Notes under the pieces: generated by a model | What the model was told of the DNA's origin: nothing | The model's database searches: none | Seen by the model: the letters and a program-made list of their open reading frames with translations, nothing else | Source: an actinobacterium SCGC AAA044-N04 | GTDB lineage: Bacteria > Actinomycetota > Actinomycetes > Nanopelagicales > Nanopelagicaceae | Reading direction: 5' to 3' | DNA: 64,000 bases | Assembly (NCBI GenBank): GCA_000378885.1 | Contig: KB900456.1 | Coordinates: 175,384-239,383 of the forward strand | Made by a program: the position numbers and the translations under genes | Part shown: positions 35,288 through 45,722 of the stretch, piece by piece | How positions within the stretch are numbered: the stretch's first letter is position 1 | How the letters are laid out: every line of letters begins with the position of its first letter

Positions 35288-36407
35288 CCTCTGCACCTTG
35301 GCTTGGAAGTGAAGTAAAAAAGCGCGGTGCCTTAAATCGATTGTTAGCAAAAGCCTTTTCAACAGCCGCAATCGTTTCTGTGGTGTGCGAAGCCCTGATA
35401 AGTGCGATTGCACTTCCACCAAAACCACCACCTACCATGCGCGCTCCGAGGGCCCCTGCAGATATAGAAGCATCCACAGCGCAGTTAAGTTCTGGGCAAG
35501 AAACGTTGTAATCATCTCGAAGTGAAGTATGTGATTGATTGAGTAATTGACCAAGAGAGGCAAAGTCCTTTTTCTCAAGAACTTCTACAGCATCCATCAC
35601 ACGATTCATCTCAGTAACTGCATGTCTAGCTCTCATAAACTGCGTCTCGCTGAGTTTTTCACGTGAAGACTCAAGTTGATTGAGTGAGAGTTCAAGCAAA
35701 GATGAAATACCCAGCTTTGCAACAACAGATTCACACGATGCACGGCGCTCGGCATAACCACCATCGGTAAGGGAGTGGTGGGCTTGAGTGTCAATAATAA
35801 GAAGTTCGAGGCCACTTGATGCAACATCAAAGGCAATATGTCTAGTGGTTAAGTCACGGCAATCTAATAAAAGTGCAGAACCAGAGTGCGCCATAAGTGA
35901 AACAGATTGATCCATGATTCCGCATGGAACACCTACATATTCATTTTCTGCCCTTTGAGTTAAACGAGCTAACTCTTCAAGTGAAAATCCCAACGAGAAG
36001 AGATGGTTGAGTGCAGTTGCAACGCTGCATTCAAGGGCAGCAGATGATGAAAGACCAGCTCCGAGTGGAACATGGCCATCAATCATGATGTCTATGCCGC
36101 TAGTAATTCCAAGAGACCAAATAACACCAAATGGATAGCGCTCCCATTCACCTTTTAATCCAGGCTTAATTGCATCCAGGTTTTGTTCTACGACTTTGTT
36201 TCTGCGCTGCATGGAGGTGATACGCACTTTTCGATCATTTCTCACGCGAATGGCTGCAAAGGTCCTATCTTTAATGGCAAAGGGGAGGACAAAACCATCG
36301 CTGTAGTCAATGTGTTCTCCGATTAAGTTAACACGGCCTGGAGCAGCAGCGATGATGTCTGGGGCAGCGCCAAAGGCCTGAACAAATCTCTTATCAATAT
36401 CTGACAT
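35271..36407 (-). CDS. galK: Galactokinase
   Basis: Phosphorylates galactose at C1 in the Leloir pathway. The 378-residue GHMP kinase has the galactose-binding GRVNLIGEHIDYSDG near residue 30, the phosphate loop PLGAGLSSSAA near 112, and the C-terminal MVGGGFGGSAIAL. I start at ATG 36407 (MSDIDKRF), 7 bases after the galE stop; the longer frame to 36443 would overlap galE without a signal. It is the last gene of the leftward galT-galE-galK operon. Confidence 0.94.
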   Translation of the reverse strand: MSDIDKRFVQAFGAAPDIIAAAPGRVNLIGEHIDYSDGFVLPFAIKDRTFAAIRVRNDRKVRITSMQRRNKVVEQNLDAIKPGLKGEWERYPFGVIWSLGITSGIDIMIDGHVPLGAGLSSSAALECSVATALNHLFSLGFSLEELARLTQRAENEYVGVPCGIMDQSVSLMAHSGSALLLDCRDLTTRHIAFDVASSGLELLIIDTQAHHSLTDGGYAERRASCESVVAKLGISSLLELSLNQLESSREKLSETQFMRARHAVTEMNRVMDAVEVLEKKDFASLGQLLNQSHTSLRDDYNVSCPELNCAVDASISAGALGARMVGGGFGGSAIALIRASHTTETIAAVEKAFANNRFKAPRFFTSLPSQGAEVIQRG

Positions 36408-36414
36408 CAAAGGC

Positions 36415-37368
36415 CTAACTAAATGATGCCAAAGTATCGGCAACCATTACATCTATTCCTCTAGTTGGAACCCATCCAAGTTTCGTCTTTGCCTTATTAA
36501 TATCGGCTATGAGTACTGCGGGATCTCCGGCACGACGCGGTGAATCAAGAGTTGGAATCTGATGCCCCGCCGCCTTTGATGCAGCTGCAACAACTTCTCG
36601 CACTGAATACCCATCACCACTGCCTAAATTGTAAATCTCATGCACCCCAGCTGTGAGAGTTTCTAAAGCTTTAATGTGTGCATCGATTAAATCAACAACG
36701 TGCACATAATCGCGCACACACGTTCCATCAGCAGTGGGCCAATCGGTACCAAAGATCTTTACTGGATTTTCCTTAGTACTTCTTAGAACATTTGGAATCA
36801 AATGCGTTTCTGGGTTGTGTCGCTCAGCCAACCAACCACGCTTTGTTTGAAGGGCGCCAGCCACATTGAAATAGCGCAGTGATGCCGCTGCGATTCCTCT
36901 TGTAGCCGATTCTGCGGTAATCATCTGATCAATGGCTAACTTTGTAGCGCCATACGGATTAGTTGGTTGAGTCGGTGCGCTTTCCAGAATAGGAACTTGT
37001 TCAGGTTCACCATATGTTGCAGCCGAAGAGGAGAAAACCAATTTTGTTACACCACTCTTGTGCATCTCATCAAGCAAATTACGCGTTCCATCAACATTTA
37101 CTTGATGATAGAGATCAGGTTTTTCAACTGATTCACCAACAAGTGACTTACCAGCAAAGTGCATGACTGCATCAACACCAACCAGGGCTTGTGCTAAATC
37201 ACCGGCACTAAGAAGTGAGCCTTGAATGAAGCTCACACCTGCTGGGGCTGTATCAGCATGTCCAGTACTGCAATCATCCAAAATAGAAATCTCATAGCCT
37301 TTTGCGAGCAAGATATCTACTGCCGTTGAACCGATATAGCCAGTGCCACCTGTTACTAAAATGTGCAT
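36415..37368 (-). CDS. galE: UDP-glucose 4-epimerase
   Basis: Interconverts UDP-galactose and UDP-glucose. The 317-residue short-chain dehydrogenase has the NAD motif GGTGYIGS at residues 7-14, catalytic Tyr139 and Lys143 (NPYGATK), and the preceding SSSAATYG serine. The ATG at 37368 overlaps the galT stop by one base. It completes the Leloir set with galT and galK. Confidence 0.94.
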   Translation of the reverse strand: MHILVTGGTGYIGSTAVDILLAKGYEISILDDCSTGHADTAPAGVSFIQGSLLSAGDLAQALVGVDAVMHFAGKSLVGESVEKPDLYHQVNVDGTRNLLDEMHKSGVTKLVFSSSAATYGEPEQVPILESAPTQPTNPYGATKLAIDQMITAESATRGIAAASLRYFNVAGALQTKRGWLAERHNPETHLIPNVLRSTKENPVKIFGTDWPTADGTCVRDYVHVVDLIDAHIKALETLTAGVHEIYNLGSGDGYSVREVVAAASKAAGHQIPTLDSPRRAGDPAVLIADINKAKTKLGWVPTRGIDVMVADTLASFS

Positions 37369-38480
37369 TACAAAACTACTTCGCGCAGTTGAGCAGCAGA
37401 TTGCTCAGGACGCATGTCCATGATGAATGCACCCATGGCAGATTCAGATCCAGCTAGATACTTCAATTTTCCGGGAGCACGGCGCACGCTTGTGATTTGC
37501 CAGTGCAAGCGCATAACATCGCGCCCAACACGAACAGGTGCTTGGTGCCATGCCGCGATATAGGCCATATCAATTCCAAAGACACCATCGAGGCGCTTCA
37601 TTACTTCAAGTGCGATGGGCGCAAATGCATCACGATCTTGATCTGTGAGTCCAGTCAGATCTGCAACTGGGTTTAGTGGGGCAACGTGAATTTCAAATGG
37701 ATAACGCGCAGCATAAGGAACAAAGGCAATCCATCGATCGTTGCGGGCAATGATGCGTTCTTCATCACGAATCTCACGGGCAACCACTTCATCAAATAAA
37801 ACTTTTCCAGTTGAAGCTTTGTATTTATTGGCAGCAGCTAACATCTTTTCAACACGAGGCGGAATAAATGAGTAAGCATAAATCTGACCATGTGGATGAG
37901 TAAGAGTCACGCCAATTTCTTCACCACGATTTTCAAATGGTGCAATGTGTTCGATAAAGCTCTCTTGCGAGAGTTCGGCAGTGCGATCAATCCATGCTTC
38001 AAGAAGTACTCGCACGCGCGCTGGAGTTAAATCCTTAAATGCATTTCCATGCTGGGCAGTGAAACAAATAACTTCACATTTACCTGCAGCGCTACCTAAA
38101 TCAGTATCTGGTCCCACTTGATCTGGTAATGCCCAATCACCAGTGGGAGGGCGAAGTGAAGGGGAGCGGTTATCAAAAACAACAACTTCAAAATCAGATT
38201 CTGGAATCTCTGTTAGGAGTTCCCCTGTTGTTGGACATAGCGGACACAGTTCTTTAGGAGGTAAAAAGATTCGGCCTTGACGATGAGAAGCCATGGCAAT
38301 CCACTCATTAACCAGTGGATCAAGTCGAAGTTCACCGATTGCTGGTTGTTCTTCCACCGGGCGAGCATCTTTAGCGCTGCGGTTTTGACCAGAAGTGTCG
38401 TAATAGCGAATGGTGCGCCCATCGGCCATCTGGCGATCATTTCGAAGGATGCCAGCGCTTAGTTTTTTACTCTGCTCCAT
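37368..38480 (-). CDS. galT: Galactose-1-phosphate uridylyltransferase
   Basis: Transfers UMP from UDP-glucose to galactose 1-phosphate. The 370-residue HIT-superfamily protein has the nucleophile in His195-Pro-His197 (LTHPHGQIYAY) and a Cys79/Cys82 pair (CPLC) that is a likely zinc site. It opens the leftward gal operon. Its start codon lies 20 bases from the divergent alpha-galactosidase start, and the two -10 boxes overlap. Confidence 0.95.
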   Translation of the reverse strand: MEQSKKLSAGILRNDRQMADGRTIRYYDTSGQNRSAKDARPVEEQPAIGELRLDPLVNEWIAMASHRQGRIFLPPKELCPLCPTTGELLTEIPESDFEVVVFDNRSPSLRPPTGDWALPDQVGPDTDLGSAAGKCEVICFTAQHGNAFKDLTPARVRVLLEAWIDRTAELSQESFIEHIAPFENRGEEIGVTLTHPHGQIYAYSFIPPRVEKMLAAANKYKASTGKVLFDEVVAREIRDEERIIARNDRWIAFVPYAARYPFEIHVAPLNPVADLTGLTDQDRDAFAPIALEVMKRLDGVFGIDMAYIAAWHQAPVRVGRDVMRLHWQITSVRRAPGKLKYLAGSESAMGAFIMDMRPEQSAAQLREVVL

Positions 38481-38488
38481 AGTGTCGT

Positions 38489-38495
38489 TACTCTA
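38489..38495. promoter_or_regulatory. Overlapping divergent -10 boxes of galA and galT
   Basis: TACTCT at 38489-38494 lies 6 bases before GTG 38501 (rightward). Its complement shifted by one base reads TAGAGT (38495-38490), 9 bases before the galT ATG. Five base pairs would serve both promoters. Confidence 0.5.
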
Positions 38496-38500
38496 CCTTT

Positions 38501-40603
38501 GTGACTAAGCAATCTGCACTTCTGAGCGCTCCAACTTCCTCGTTGCTTATTGAGGTTGTTAATGGAGCCTTGGTGATACGCCATTGGGGAGCCCCGATTC
38601 TTGGGCAAAACCATGACATCACAGCAGCTAGTCGAGTATCGATTGCAAATAGTTCTTGGGATGAACCACAGGTTCCAGGTTTGATGCGCGAGAGTGCGCG
38701 TGGTTGCTTAGGACGTCCATCACTATCTGGTCACCGAAATGGAAAAGCTTGGTCAACCAAATTTGAAGTAACAGATTTTCACCATCAAGGTAATCACTGC
38801 GCAGTAACACTTCGTGATTTTCATGCAGAATTAGAAGTTTGCATAAGTTTTGATTTAGATACTTTTGGTGTTCTCATCGAGAAAGCAACGGTTAAAAACA
38901 TTGGAAGCTCAGATTATGTTCTCAATGAATTTATTCTCTGGTTACCTTTGCCACAAGAGGCAACGCAGACTTTAGATTTTGCAGGACGTTGGTCAAATGA
39001 GCGCAATCCGCAACGCCGTGATATTCAAATTGGAACGTGGGTTCGTGAATCTCGCGAGGGACGCAGTGGACACAATTTCTCTATTGCAGATATTGCATTA
39101 ACCCCACAAACTTCTTTCCAATCTGGTTCTGCTTGGGCAACATCTATTGCTTGGAGCGGCAATTCTCATTATTTGGTGGAACGTGGTTTTGATGGACAAC
39201 AATCAATTGGTGCTGGCGAGCTCTTACTTGCCGGTGAAGTGATTCTTAAGGCAAATGAAAGTTATGAAGCCCCAGCATTGTTTGCTGTTTATTCAAACCA
39301 AGGTTTAGATGGAATTAGCGCAGCTTTCCATTCACATCTTCGTGCACGTGAAATTCACCCTAAGCGTCCACGCCCATTGACACTGAATATGTGGGAAGCC
39401 CTCTATTTTGCTCATGATGAAGCAAAGATTAAAGAATTAGTTGATGTTGCTGCCGAAGTTGGTGTTGAGCGCGTTGTTTTAGATGATGGTTGGTTTCACT
39501 CCCGCCGCAATGACCGCGCAGGTTTAGGGGATTGGGTTATAGATCCAGCTGTCTGGCCAAATGGTTTAACTCCAATCATCGAATACATCAATGACAAAGG
39601 TATTGAGTTTGGTCTTTGGTTTGAGGGGGAAATGGTTAACCCGGACTCCGATTTATATCGTGCTCATCCTGAATGGATTTTGCATGAAGGTGATCGTGTT
39701 CCACCACTATGGCGCCACCAACTGGTTCTAGATCTAGGACATGAAGAGGCATACAAGCATGTACTGGAACAAACATCTGCAGTATTAGCAGCTCACAACA
39801 TTGCTTACATCAAATGGGATCACAACCGTGTATTAGTTGATGCAGGGCATTTAGGGACTGCGGGAGTTCGCCGCCAAACGCAAGCCATCTATCGTTTATT
39901 TACTGAGTTAAAAAAGCGACACCCAGGACTTGAAATTGAATCCTGCGCTTCAGGCGGAGCACGCATTGACCTAGGTGTAATTGATTATGTTGATCGCTTC
40001 TGGACAAGTGATAATAATGATGCCCTTGAGCGCCAAAGAATTCAGCGATGGACATCGCAAGTTATCCCACCTGAACTACTAGGTACACACATTGGACCAA
40101 CTCACGGTCACCAAACTGGACGAACATTAGAACTCTCTATGCGCGCAATAACTGCCCTCTTTGGGCATGCTGGAATTGAATGGAACATCACTGAAGCAAC
40201 TGCCAAGGAGCGTGCAAACCTTGCTATGTGGGCCAAGTACTACAAAGACAACCGCGCTCTCTTACACAGTGGCAAATCTGTTCGCATTGATTATCCGGAT
40301 GAGCATGGATATCTCTATGGCGTAGTTGCAGCAGATACTAAGAAGAGCATATTTGCCTATGTTCAATTAACACCAACAGTTACTGTGCATCCTGCTGCGC
40401 TTAAATTTGTTGGATTAGACGCAGCTGCTTCTTATTCAATCAAGGCTGTATTCCCTGCAGGACAACCACGTTTCATGTTGATTTCACCACCCGTTTGGAT
40501 GGATGGAATCACAATGTCTGGATCAGCTCTTGAAACAATTGGAGTTGCTGCGCCGATTCTTGCACCGGCGAATGCAGTGCTGATCGAAATTACAAAGCTT
40601 TAA
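38501..40603 (+). CDS. Alpha-galactosidase, glycoside hydrolase family 36
   Basis: Releases galactose from alpha-galactosides such as melibiose or raffinose-type sugars, feeding the adjacent Leloir genes. The 700-residue GH36 protein has an N-terminal beta-sandwich, the barrel motifs [27 protein letters not shown], the nucleophile Asp in YIKWDHNR, and the acid/base Asp in [12 protein letters not shown], with [13 protein letters not shown] between. It lacks a signal peptide, so the substrate must be imported. Start is GTG, leaderless type. The TAA stop overlaps glpK's stop in TTAA. Confidence 0.94.
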   Translation: MTKQSALLSAPTSSLLIEVVNGALVIRHWGAPILGQNHDITAASRVSIANSSWDEPQVPGLMRESARGCLGRPSLSGHRNGKAWSTKFEVTDFHHQGNHCAVTLRDFHAELEVCISFDLDTFGVLIEKATVKNIGSSDYVLNEFILWLPLPQEATQTLDFAGRWSNERNPQRRDIQIGTWVRESREGRSGHNFSIADIALTPQTSFQSGSAWATSIAWSGNSHYLVERGFDGQQSIGAGELLLAGEVILKANESYEAPALFAVYSNQGLDGISAAFHSHLRAREIHPKRPRPLTLNMWEALYFAHDEAKIKELVDVAAEVGVERVVLDDGWFHSRRNDRAGLGDWVIDPAVWPNGLTPIIEYINDKGIEFGLWFEGEMVNPDSDLYRAHPEWILHEGDRVPPLWRHQLVLDLGHEEAYKHVLEQTSAVLAAHNIAYIKWDHNRVLVDAGHLGTAGVRRQTQAIYRLFTELKKRHPGLEIESCASGGARIDLGVIDYVDRFWTSDNNDALERQRIQRWTSQVIPPELLGTHIGPTHGHQTGRTLELSMRAITALFGHAGIEWNITEATAKERANLAMWAKYYKDNRALLHSGKSVRIDYPDEHGYLYGVVAADTKKSIFAYVQLTPTVTVHPAALKFVGLDAAASYSIKAVFPAGQPRFMLISPPVWMDGITMSGSALETIGVAAPILAPANAVLIEITKL

Positions 40604-42087
40604 TCAACCCAGTTCAACGTACGCTCAACTGCTTTCTTCCACTGCTTATAACCAGCTTCGCGCACATCTAAAGTTGAAGTGGGTGACCAGCGTCGTGATT
40701 GTTGCCACTGCTTTTTAACTTCATCTTGTGAGCTCCAGAAGCCAACAGCTAAACCAGCTGCATAAGCAGCACCAAGGGCAGTTGTCTCACCAATAAGTGG
40801 GCGAGTGATCTCAATTCCCATAATGTCAGCCTGCATCTGCATGCACAAAGAGTTAGCAGTTATGCCACCGTCAACGCGCATTTCACTCATTGGCACACCG
40901 CTATCGGCGACCATGGCATCCATGACATCGCGAGTTTGATAACAAATTGCCTCAAGAGCTGCGCGCGCAAGGTGAGCCTTAGTTGCTGCGCGAGTTAAAC
41001 CAACGATTGCACCACGTGCATCGCTTCGCCAGTATGGGGCAAAGAGACCAGAGAATGCCGGGACGAAATAAACTCCAGCCGTATCCGTAACAGAGGATGC
41101 AAGGTTTTCAGTTTCAGCAGCGTTCGTAATGATTCCTAATTGATCGCGCAGCCATTGAATAGCAGAGCCAGTTACGGCAACTGAACCTTCCAATGCATAG
41201 CGGGCAGGTTGGTCTCCAAATTTAAAGCAGACAGTTGTCAGCAAACCATTTTTTGATCTAACGATTTCGGTGCCAGTGTTGAGAAGCGCAAAATTTCCGG
41301 TTCCATACGTTGTTTTAGATTCCCCGCGTTCAAAGCAAACCTGTCCAACCATTGCTGCCTGTTGATCTCCTAAGATCCCAGCGATTGGAATTGCAGTTCC
41401 AAATGGGCCATGTGGATCGGTGTGTGCATAAACCTCAGATGAAGATTTAATCTCTGGAAGTGAAGAGCGTGAGACACCAAAAATATCTAGAAGCTCTTGA
41501 TCCCACTCAAGGGTTTCAAGGTTCATTAGTAATGTGCGACTGGCGTTAGTCACATCGGTGAGGTGCACTCCGCCACGAACTCCACCTGAAAGATTCCAAA
41601 GTATCCAAGAATCAATTGTTCCCATGCGGGCATTTTCATTCTTTGCCGCAGGAACATTGTTGAGAAACCAATTCATTTTGCTGCCAGCAAAGTAAGGAGC
41701 AATAGTGAGACCAGTTTTAAAGCGGATTTTCTCTTTTTGGGCATCAGTTAAGGTCGATAGAAAATCGGTTGTGCGAGTGTCCTGCCAGACAATGGCGTTG
41801 GATAAAGGCTGTCCTGTGCTCACATCCCAAACCACAGTAGTTTCACGTTGATTGGTGATTCCAATAGCTGCCAAATCTGAACCTAAAATATCGGCCTGCT
41901 TGAGAGCCCCAGTGATTACTTCTTGAACTCGCTGCCAAATCTCACTGGCATCATGCTCAACCCAACCGGGGTTAGGCATTATTTGGCGATGTTCAAGTTG
42001 ATGTTGGCCAATAACTTTGCCTGTATGGTCAAAGATCATGAAACGAGTACTAGAAGTTCCTTGATCCAAACTGCCGATATAAGTCAC
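40600..42087 (-). CDS. glpK: Glycerol kinase
   Basis: ATP-dependent phosphorylation of glycerol to sn-glycerol 3-phosphate. The 495-residue FGGY-family kinase starts [15 protein letters not shown] and has [10 protein letters not shown], the substrate segment [19 protein letters not shown] and GALGAAY-like [11 protein letters not shown] choose GTG 42087 because it matches the family N-terminus; GTG 42105 would add six residues and is closer to the predicted promoter. It is divergent from glpD, so glycerol uptake product and its oxidation are controlled from one 66-base region. Confidence 0.94.
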   Translation of the reverse strand: MTYIGSLDQGTSSTRFMIFDHTGKVIGQHQLEHRQIMPNPGWVEHDASEIWQRVQEVITGALKQADILGSDLAAIGITNQRETTVVWDVSTGQPLSNAIVWQDTRTTDFLSTLTDAQKEKIRFKTGLTIAPYFAGSKMNWFLNNVPAAKNENARMGTIDSWILWNLSGGVRGGVHLTDVTNASRTLLMNLETLEWDQELLDIFGVSRSSLPEIKSSSEVYAHTDPHGPFGTAIPIAGILGDQQAAMVGQVCFERGESKTTYGTGNFALLNTGTEIVRSKNGLLTTVCFKFGDQPARYALEGSVAVTGSAIQWLRDQLGIITNAAETENLASSVTDTAGVYFVPAFSGLFAPYWRSDARGAIVGLTRAATKAHLARAALEAICYQTRDVMDAMVADSGVPMSEMRVDGGITANSLCMQMQADIMGIEITRPLIGETTALGAAYAAGLAVGFWSSQDEVKKQWQQSRRWSPTSTLDVREAGYKQWKKAVERTLNWVD

Positions 42088-42090
42088 GGA

Positions 42091-42105
42091 GTGAAAACCT
42101 TTCAC
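42091..42105. promoter_or_regulatory. Palindrome GTGAAA-ACC-TTTCAC at the glpK start
   Basis: Perfect 6-bp arms around 3 bases, lying between the two candidate glpK GTG codons and just downstream of a possible leftward -10 box TAACTT (42115-42110). It may be a repressor site or a small hairpin blocking the glpK ribosome-binding site. Confidence 0.35.
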
Positions 42106-42119
42106 AATTAAGTTAGGCT

Positions 42120-42125
42120 TACTCT
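42120..42125 (+). promoter_or_regulatory. -10 box TACTCT of glpD
   Basis: TACTCT ends 6 bases before an ATG at 42132 that opens a 19-codon ORF (stop 42189-42191) overlapping the glpD start in another frame. glpD itself starts at 42154 with GGAGA 10 bases upstream. Confidence 0.45.
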
Positions 42126-42153
42126 ACCCAGATGCAATGGAGAATCAACGCTT

Positions 42154-43827
42154 ATGTTCCTGTCACAGCTAAGCCCCGAGCAGCGAGATAGCGCCATTGC
42201 ACAATTATCGAGCGAATCTTTCGACATCTTGGTCATTGGCGGGGGAGTTACAGGCGTTGGCGCAGCCCTTGATGCGGCATCACGTGGTCTGAAAGTTGCA
42301 TTAATCGAATCTCAAGATTTAGCCTCAGGAACTTCTAGTCGTTCTAGCAAATTAATTCACGGTGGTCTGCGATATTTAGAACAGTACGACTTTAAATTAG
42401 TTCGAGAAGCTCTACATGAGCGCGAACTTATGGTTTCTTCCCTTTCACCACATTTAGTAAAGCCAGTTGGATTCTTATTTCCTCTAACTGAAAAATTCAA
42501 AGAACGCACATATGTTGGCGCAGGTCTTGCCCTCTATGACGCACTTCGTGGTTTCCAGCGCGCTCTGCCTTGGCATAAGCACATTGGTCAAAAGCAGATC
42601 AATGAAATCGCACCATCTTTGCGCCCAGATATGATCACTGGGGCAATCAAATATTTTGATGCACAAGTAGATGATGCACGGCACACAATGACAATTGCGC
42701 GCACCGCAGCACGTCATGGAGCAATAATTGCAACACGAGTAAGTGCACAGTCACTTCTTCGTGAAGGTAAGCGAGTAGTCGGAGTTAAAGCAAAAGATTT
42801 AGTCTCTGGAAAAACTATTAATATCACTGCAACCGCCACAGTTATGTGTGCTGGTATTTGGAGCGATGAGCTCCATGCAAAATTTGATGTGAAACCAGGA
42901 TATGGCGTGACTATGAGTAAGGGTGTTCATATTGTATTGCCAGGTTCGGCGATTAAATCCAACGCTGGAATTATTCTCAAGACCCCAGTTTCTGTCCTGT
43001 TCTTGATTCCATGGGGAGATAAGTGGATTGTTGGAACTACTGATACTCCTTACACAGGAGATCGAGCAGAACCTTTTGCAAGTCGCGAAGATGTTCAATA
43101 CATTTTGGATCAAGCTAACCGAGTATTGAGTCCGAAGTTGGATGTTTCCCAAATAATTGGCGTTTATGCTGGCTTGCGTCCGCTTGTTGCAAATAAGAAG
43201 GATTCTGCGACTACTAAGCTTTCGCGCGAGCACACAGTTGATCGCCCAGCTGCTGGATTTATAAGCGTTGCTGGTGGCAAATACACCACATACCGAGTGA
43301 TGGCCAAAGATGCTATTGATCGAGCTGTCATTGAACTTCGCGCCATAAAGCCTGAGTCTGTAACTGAGAAGCTGCCATTAGTAGGAGCCGATGGATATTT
43401 TGCATTAGCGCAACAAGTTGAGCGTTTAAGTGAAACCAGTGGACTGGATGCTCAAACTATTACTCATTTACTCAATCGCTATGGTTCCATGATTAGTGAG
43501 GTGCTTTCTCTCATCGAAGCTAACCCAAAGCTTGCCGCTAAAGTTGATAAAGATTTGCTCTATATAAAGGCTGAAATTGAATATGCCGCAAGCCATGAGG
43601 GAGCAAGGACGGTTGATGATGTTATTTCTCGCCGAACTCGCATTGCTTTTGAAGCCAGTGACCATGGCGTGCACTTAGCAGATGAGATTGCAGCGATTAT
43701 TGCACCAGTTCTTGGGTGGAGTGCAAAAGATCGAAAAGCTTCTGTTGCTGCCTATGAGGATCTCGTAGATCGTGAACTGGAAGCACTTGATGAACTTCTA
43801 GAAGAGCACGAGAGCATTAATTCTTAA
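42154..43827 (+). CDS. glpD: Glycerol-3-phosphate dehydrogenase (aerobic, FAD)
   Basis: Membrane-associated flavoenzyme oxidising glycerol 3-phosphate to dihydroxyacetone phosphate and passing electrons to quinone. The 557-residue protein has the FAD dinucleotide fold DILVIGGGVTGVGAALDAASRG near residue 25 (motif GGGVTGVG), the GTSSRSSKLIHGGLRYLEQ hallmark, and GTTDTPYTG with LRPLV and SVAGGKYTTYR toward the C-terminal half. Length and motifs are normal. Its last 11 bases overlap the convergent muramidase gene. Confidence 0.95.
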   Translation: MFLSQLSPEQRDSAIAQLSSESFDILVIGGGVTGVGAALDAASRGLKVALIESQDLASGTSSRSSKLIHGGLRYLEQYDFKLVREALHERELMVSSLSPHLVKPVGFLFPLTEKFKERTYVGAGLALYDALRGFQRALPWHKHIGQKQINEIAPSLRPDMITGAIKYFDAQVDDARHTMTIARTAARHGAIIATRVSAQSLLREGKRVVGVKAKDLVSGKTINITATATVMCAGIWSDELHAKFDVKPGYGVTMSKGVHIVLPGSAIKSNAGIILKTPVSVLFLIPWGDKWIVGTTDTPYTGDRAEPFASREDVQYILDQANRVLSPKLDVSQIIGVYAGLRPLVANKKDSATTKLSREHTVDRPAAGFISVAGGKYTTYRVMAKDAIDRAVIELRAIKPESVTEKLPLVGADGYFALAQQVERLSETSGLDAQTITHLLNRYGSMISEVLSLIEANPKLAAKVDKDLLYIKAEIEYAASHEGARTVDDVISRRTRIAFEASDHGVHLADEIAAIIAPVLGWSAKDRKASVAAYEDLVDRELEALDELLEEHESINS

Positions 43828-45436
43828 TCTGATTAGCGCAGCCATCAACTGAAGGTTTTGGTGTTGGCTTCTTAGTTGATACAGGTGTTGGCGATGGTGT
43901 TGGGCCTTGAGTTAGGGTGAAAGTGACTTGTTGAAAACTCTGAGCATGTGTTTGTGACACATCTGTATAAACAACTTTTCCACTATAAGTTCCAGCGGGC
44001 ACATCCTTTATTGCCAAAGTCCATTCACCACTTGTTGCACGCAAAACCGTTTGAACTGGCTTTGTTGCTGGCGTTGTAGCAGGGTCAAAGACAAGCTTAA
44101 TTGCCCCAGTAACAACCGGGGTTGAGTCAGGGCGTGTGACAGTTGCTTTAAAGGTGACTAATTTGTTTGTTGTACTAGCCGACTGAGCATCAATAACCAT
44201 TTGTGTTGGCTCATTATTTGGCATTAAATCTACTAATGTCGGCACCCAACTACCTTTAGAGAGATTGAGGAAATCTGCAGCGCTTCCTCTAAAGATGTTG
44301 AGGTCAAGGCGAGTTCCTGGAACACCATACTTAGGAGCAATTCCACATGATGTGTATTGCCAAATGGTCCATTGTGAATCACAGTTAGCGCCAGTCCATG
44401 AATGAACAAAGCAACCTCCCGCTTTAATGCCTGGTTGGTTGATGGGATTAAATGGATCAATTGCATATTGAGCAAGCCACAGTGGATATTGGGATAATTT
44501 CGCACTCTTATTCATTGAGCTCTCTAGAAAGTTTGAATAGGAGTAAATGATTGGAGTTCTTCCAGTCTTTTCTTTAAGTATTCCCAAGAATGTTTCAGCC
44601 CATAAAGTCACTGCAGCTCGAGTGGCATACTTCTGACAAGCACCTGAAGAAGATAATCGAACGCATTTGTTTTCAAGATCTAAGGCATAGGGCAAATCTT
44701 TTTCGGTATACCCACCAATAGAAGCCAATCTCCACAGAGCTTTTTGAGCTTGCGCTGTTGCATCTCGGATAATTGCATCTGAATCACTGACATCAGGCAA
44801 AATCGCATAATGATAAAAGCCGGTATAGAGTCCAGCAGCCTGGGCTGCCGAGTGATCCATTACAAGGTATTTGAGTGAAAGTGCATCTGCATCATCTCTG
44901 GTATCAGAAGCTTTAATCATGACAAAGCGAAGTCCAGAAGCATAGGCGACTGCGAAATCTATTTGCTTATCATTAGGATGCTGCCACCTACTTATATCGG
45001 CTCCATGAATGCGACTACCAGGACCGAAGGACTCAACAACTAAAGATGGATCAATGTTTGAAATCTGAGGAAGTTTTTTTATCGTAATGGTACGAATTGG
45101 AGAGGTTGCAATCTTGCCTGCAACATTTACCTGAGCACGGTATTTGATAGGGATATCAAAAGAGGTAGCAACAGCAACAATTTTCCATGTTCCCGCTTTG
45201 GTGGTTTTAGCCGCAAATCGTGTGTTCTTCCAAGCACCTGAAGTATTGCCTTGAATTTTTACGCTTAAACCTGAACGAGCAGGCTTTATAGTTCCATAGA
45301 AAGTTACAACTGAATCTGTGGCCGAAGGTGTTTGTCTTAAAGAAAGAGTAAGGGATGTAGTAGCAGCCTGAACTTGTGGCACATCGATAAGCAAAAGCGC
45401 CAGAGCAATTGACGTAATTACAGCCCGTACTTTCAT
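43817..45436 (-). CDS. Secreted GH25 muramidase with Ig-like flanking domains
   Basis: A 539-residue exported protein: signal peptide to about residue 24 (VQA), a beta-rich domain (about 26-122), the GH25 lysozyme domain (about 143-390) and a second beta-rich domain with a Pro/Thr/Ser-rich C-terminus. GH25 features are GADISRWQHP with catalytic-site Asp147, the FYHYAILP strand and the acidic pair in YALDLENK. It should cut the N-acetylmuramic acid linkage of peptidoglycan, probably in wall remodelling. The ATG overlaps the upstream small gene by 4 bases. Confidence 0.85.
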   Translation of the reverse strand: MKVRAVITSIALALLLIDVPQVQAATTSLTLSLRQTPSATDSVVTFYGTIKPARSGLSVKIQGNTSGAWKNTRFAAKTTKAGTWKIVAVATSFDIPIKYRAQVNVAGKIATSPIRTITIKKLPQISNIDPSLVVESFGPGSRIHGADISRWQHPNDKQIDFAVAYASGLRFVMIKASDTRDDADALSLKYLVMDHSAAQAAGLYTGFYHYAILPDVSDSDAIIRDATAQAQKALWRLASIGGYTEKDLPYALDLENKCVRLSSSGACQKYATRAAVTLWAETFLGILKEKTGRTPIIYSYSNFLESSMNKSAKLSQYPLWLAQYAIDPFNPINQPGIKAGGCFVHSWTGANCDSQWTIWQYTSCGIAPKYGVPGTRLDLNIFRGSAADFLNLSKGSWVPTLVDLMPNNEPTQMVIDAQSASTTNKLVTFKATVTRPDSTPVVTGAIKLVFDPATTPATKPVQTVLRATSGEWTLAIKDVPAGTYSGKVVYTDVSQTHAQSFQQVTFTLTQGPTPSPTPVSTKKPTPKPSVDGCANQIKN

Positions 45437-45690
45437 CGCTCACTAATTTCAACGTCAATATCCAAAACAGATTTAATCGTATGAATAAGTAATTCTTCTT
45501 GCTTCAAACGGGTCTGTGAGAATTCGTGAGAGCTGGAAAGTTTGCGCGCATCAGAAAAATCTAAAGTGAGGACTCGACCATCAAAGTCGGCTAAACGGGC
45601 GTCAAAGAATGAAATCCATGAAACTCGATCAACTTCTAGAACTGCATCGAGGACTTCGTTCCATCGATTGCGTATTTCTTGCAGCTCCAT
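45433..45690 (-). CDS. 85-aa protein resembling the C-terminal domain of DnaX (gamma/tau)
   Basis: I recognise only a resemblance: the IRNRWNEVLDAVLEVDRVSWISFFDARLADFDGRVLTLDF pattern (residues 6-46) is like the stand-alone alpha/beta domain found at the end of actinobacterial DnaX, where W..VL..V...SR..W....A......G..L.L.F recurs. Its helix-rich end contains QEELLIHTIKSVLDIDVEI. The ATG start follows a TAAAGT box by 8 bases. It is coupled to the muramidase gene by a 4-base overlap. A role in replication is therefore only a hypothesis. Confidence 0.55.
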   Translation of the reverse strand: MELQEIRNRWNEVLDAVLEVDRVSWISFFDARLADFDGRVLTLDFSDARKLSSSHEFSQTRLKQEELLIHTIKSVLDIDVEISER

Positions 45691-45722
45691 AGGCGCAAAC
45701 TTTACCTATTAATCCTGCACTA

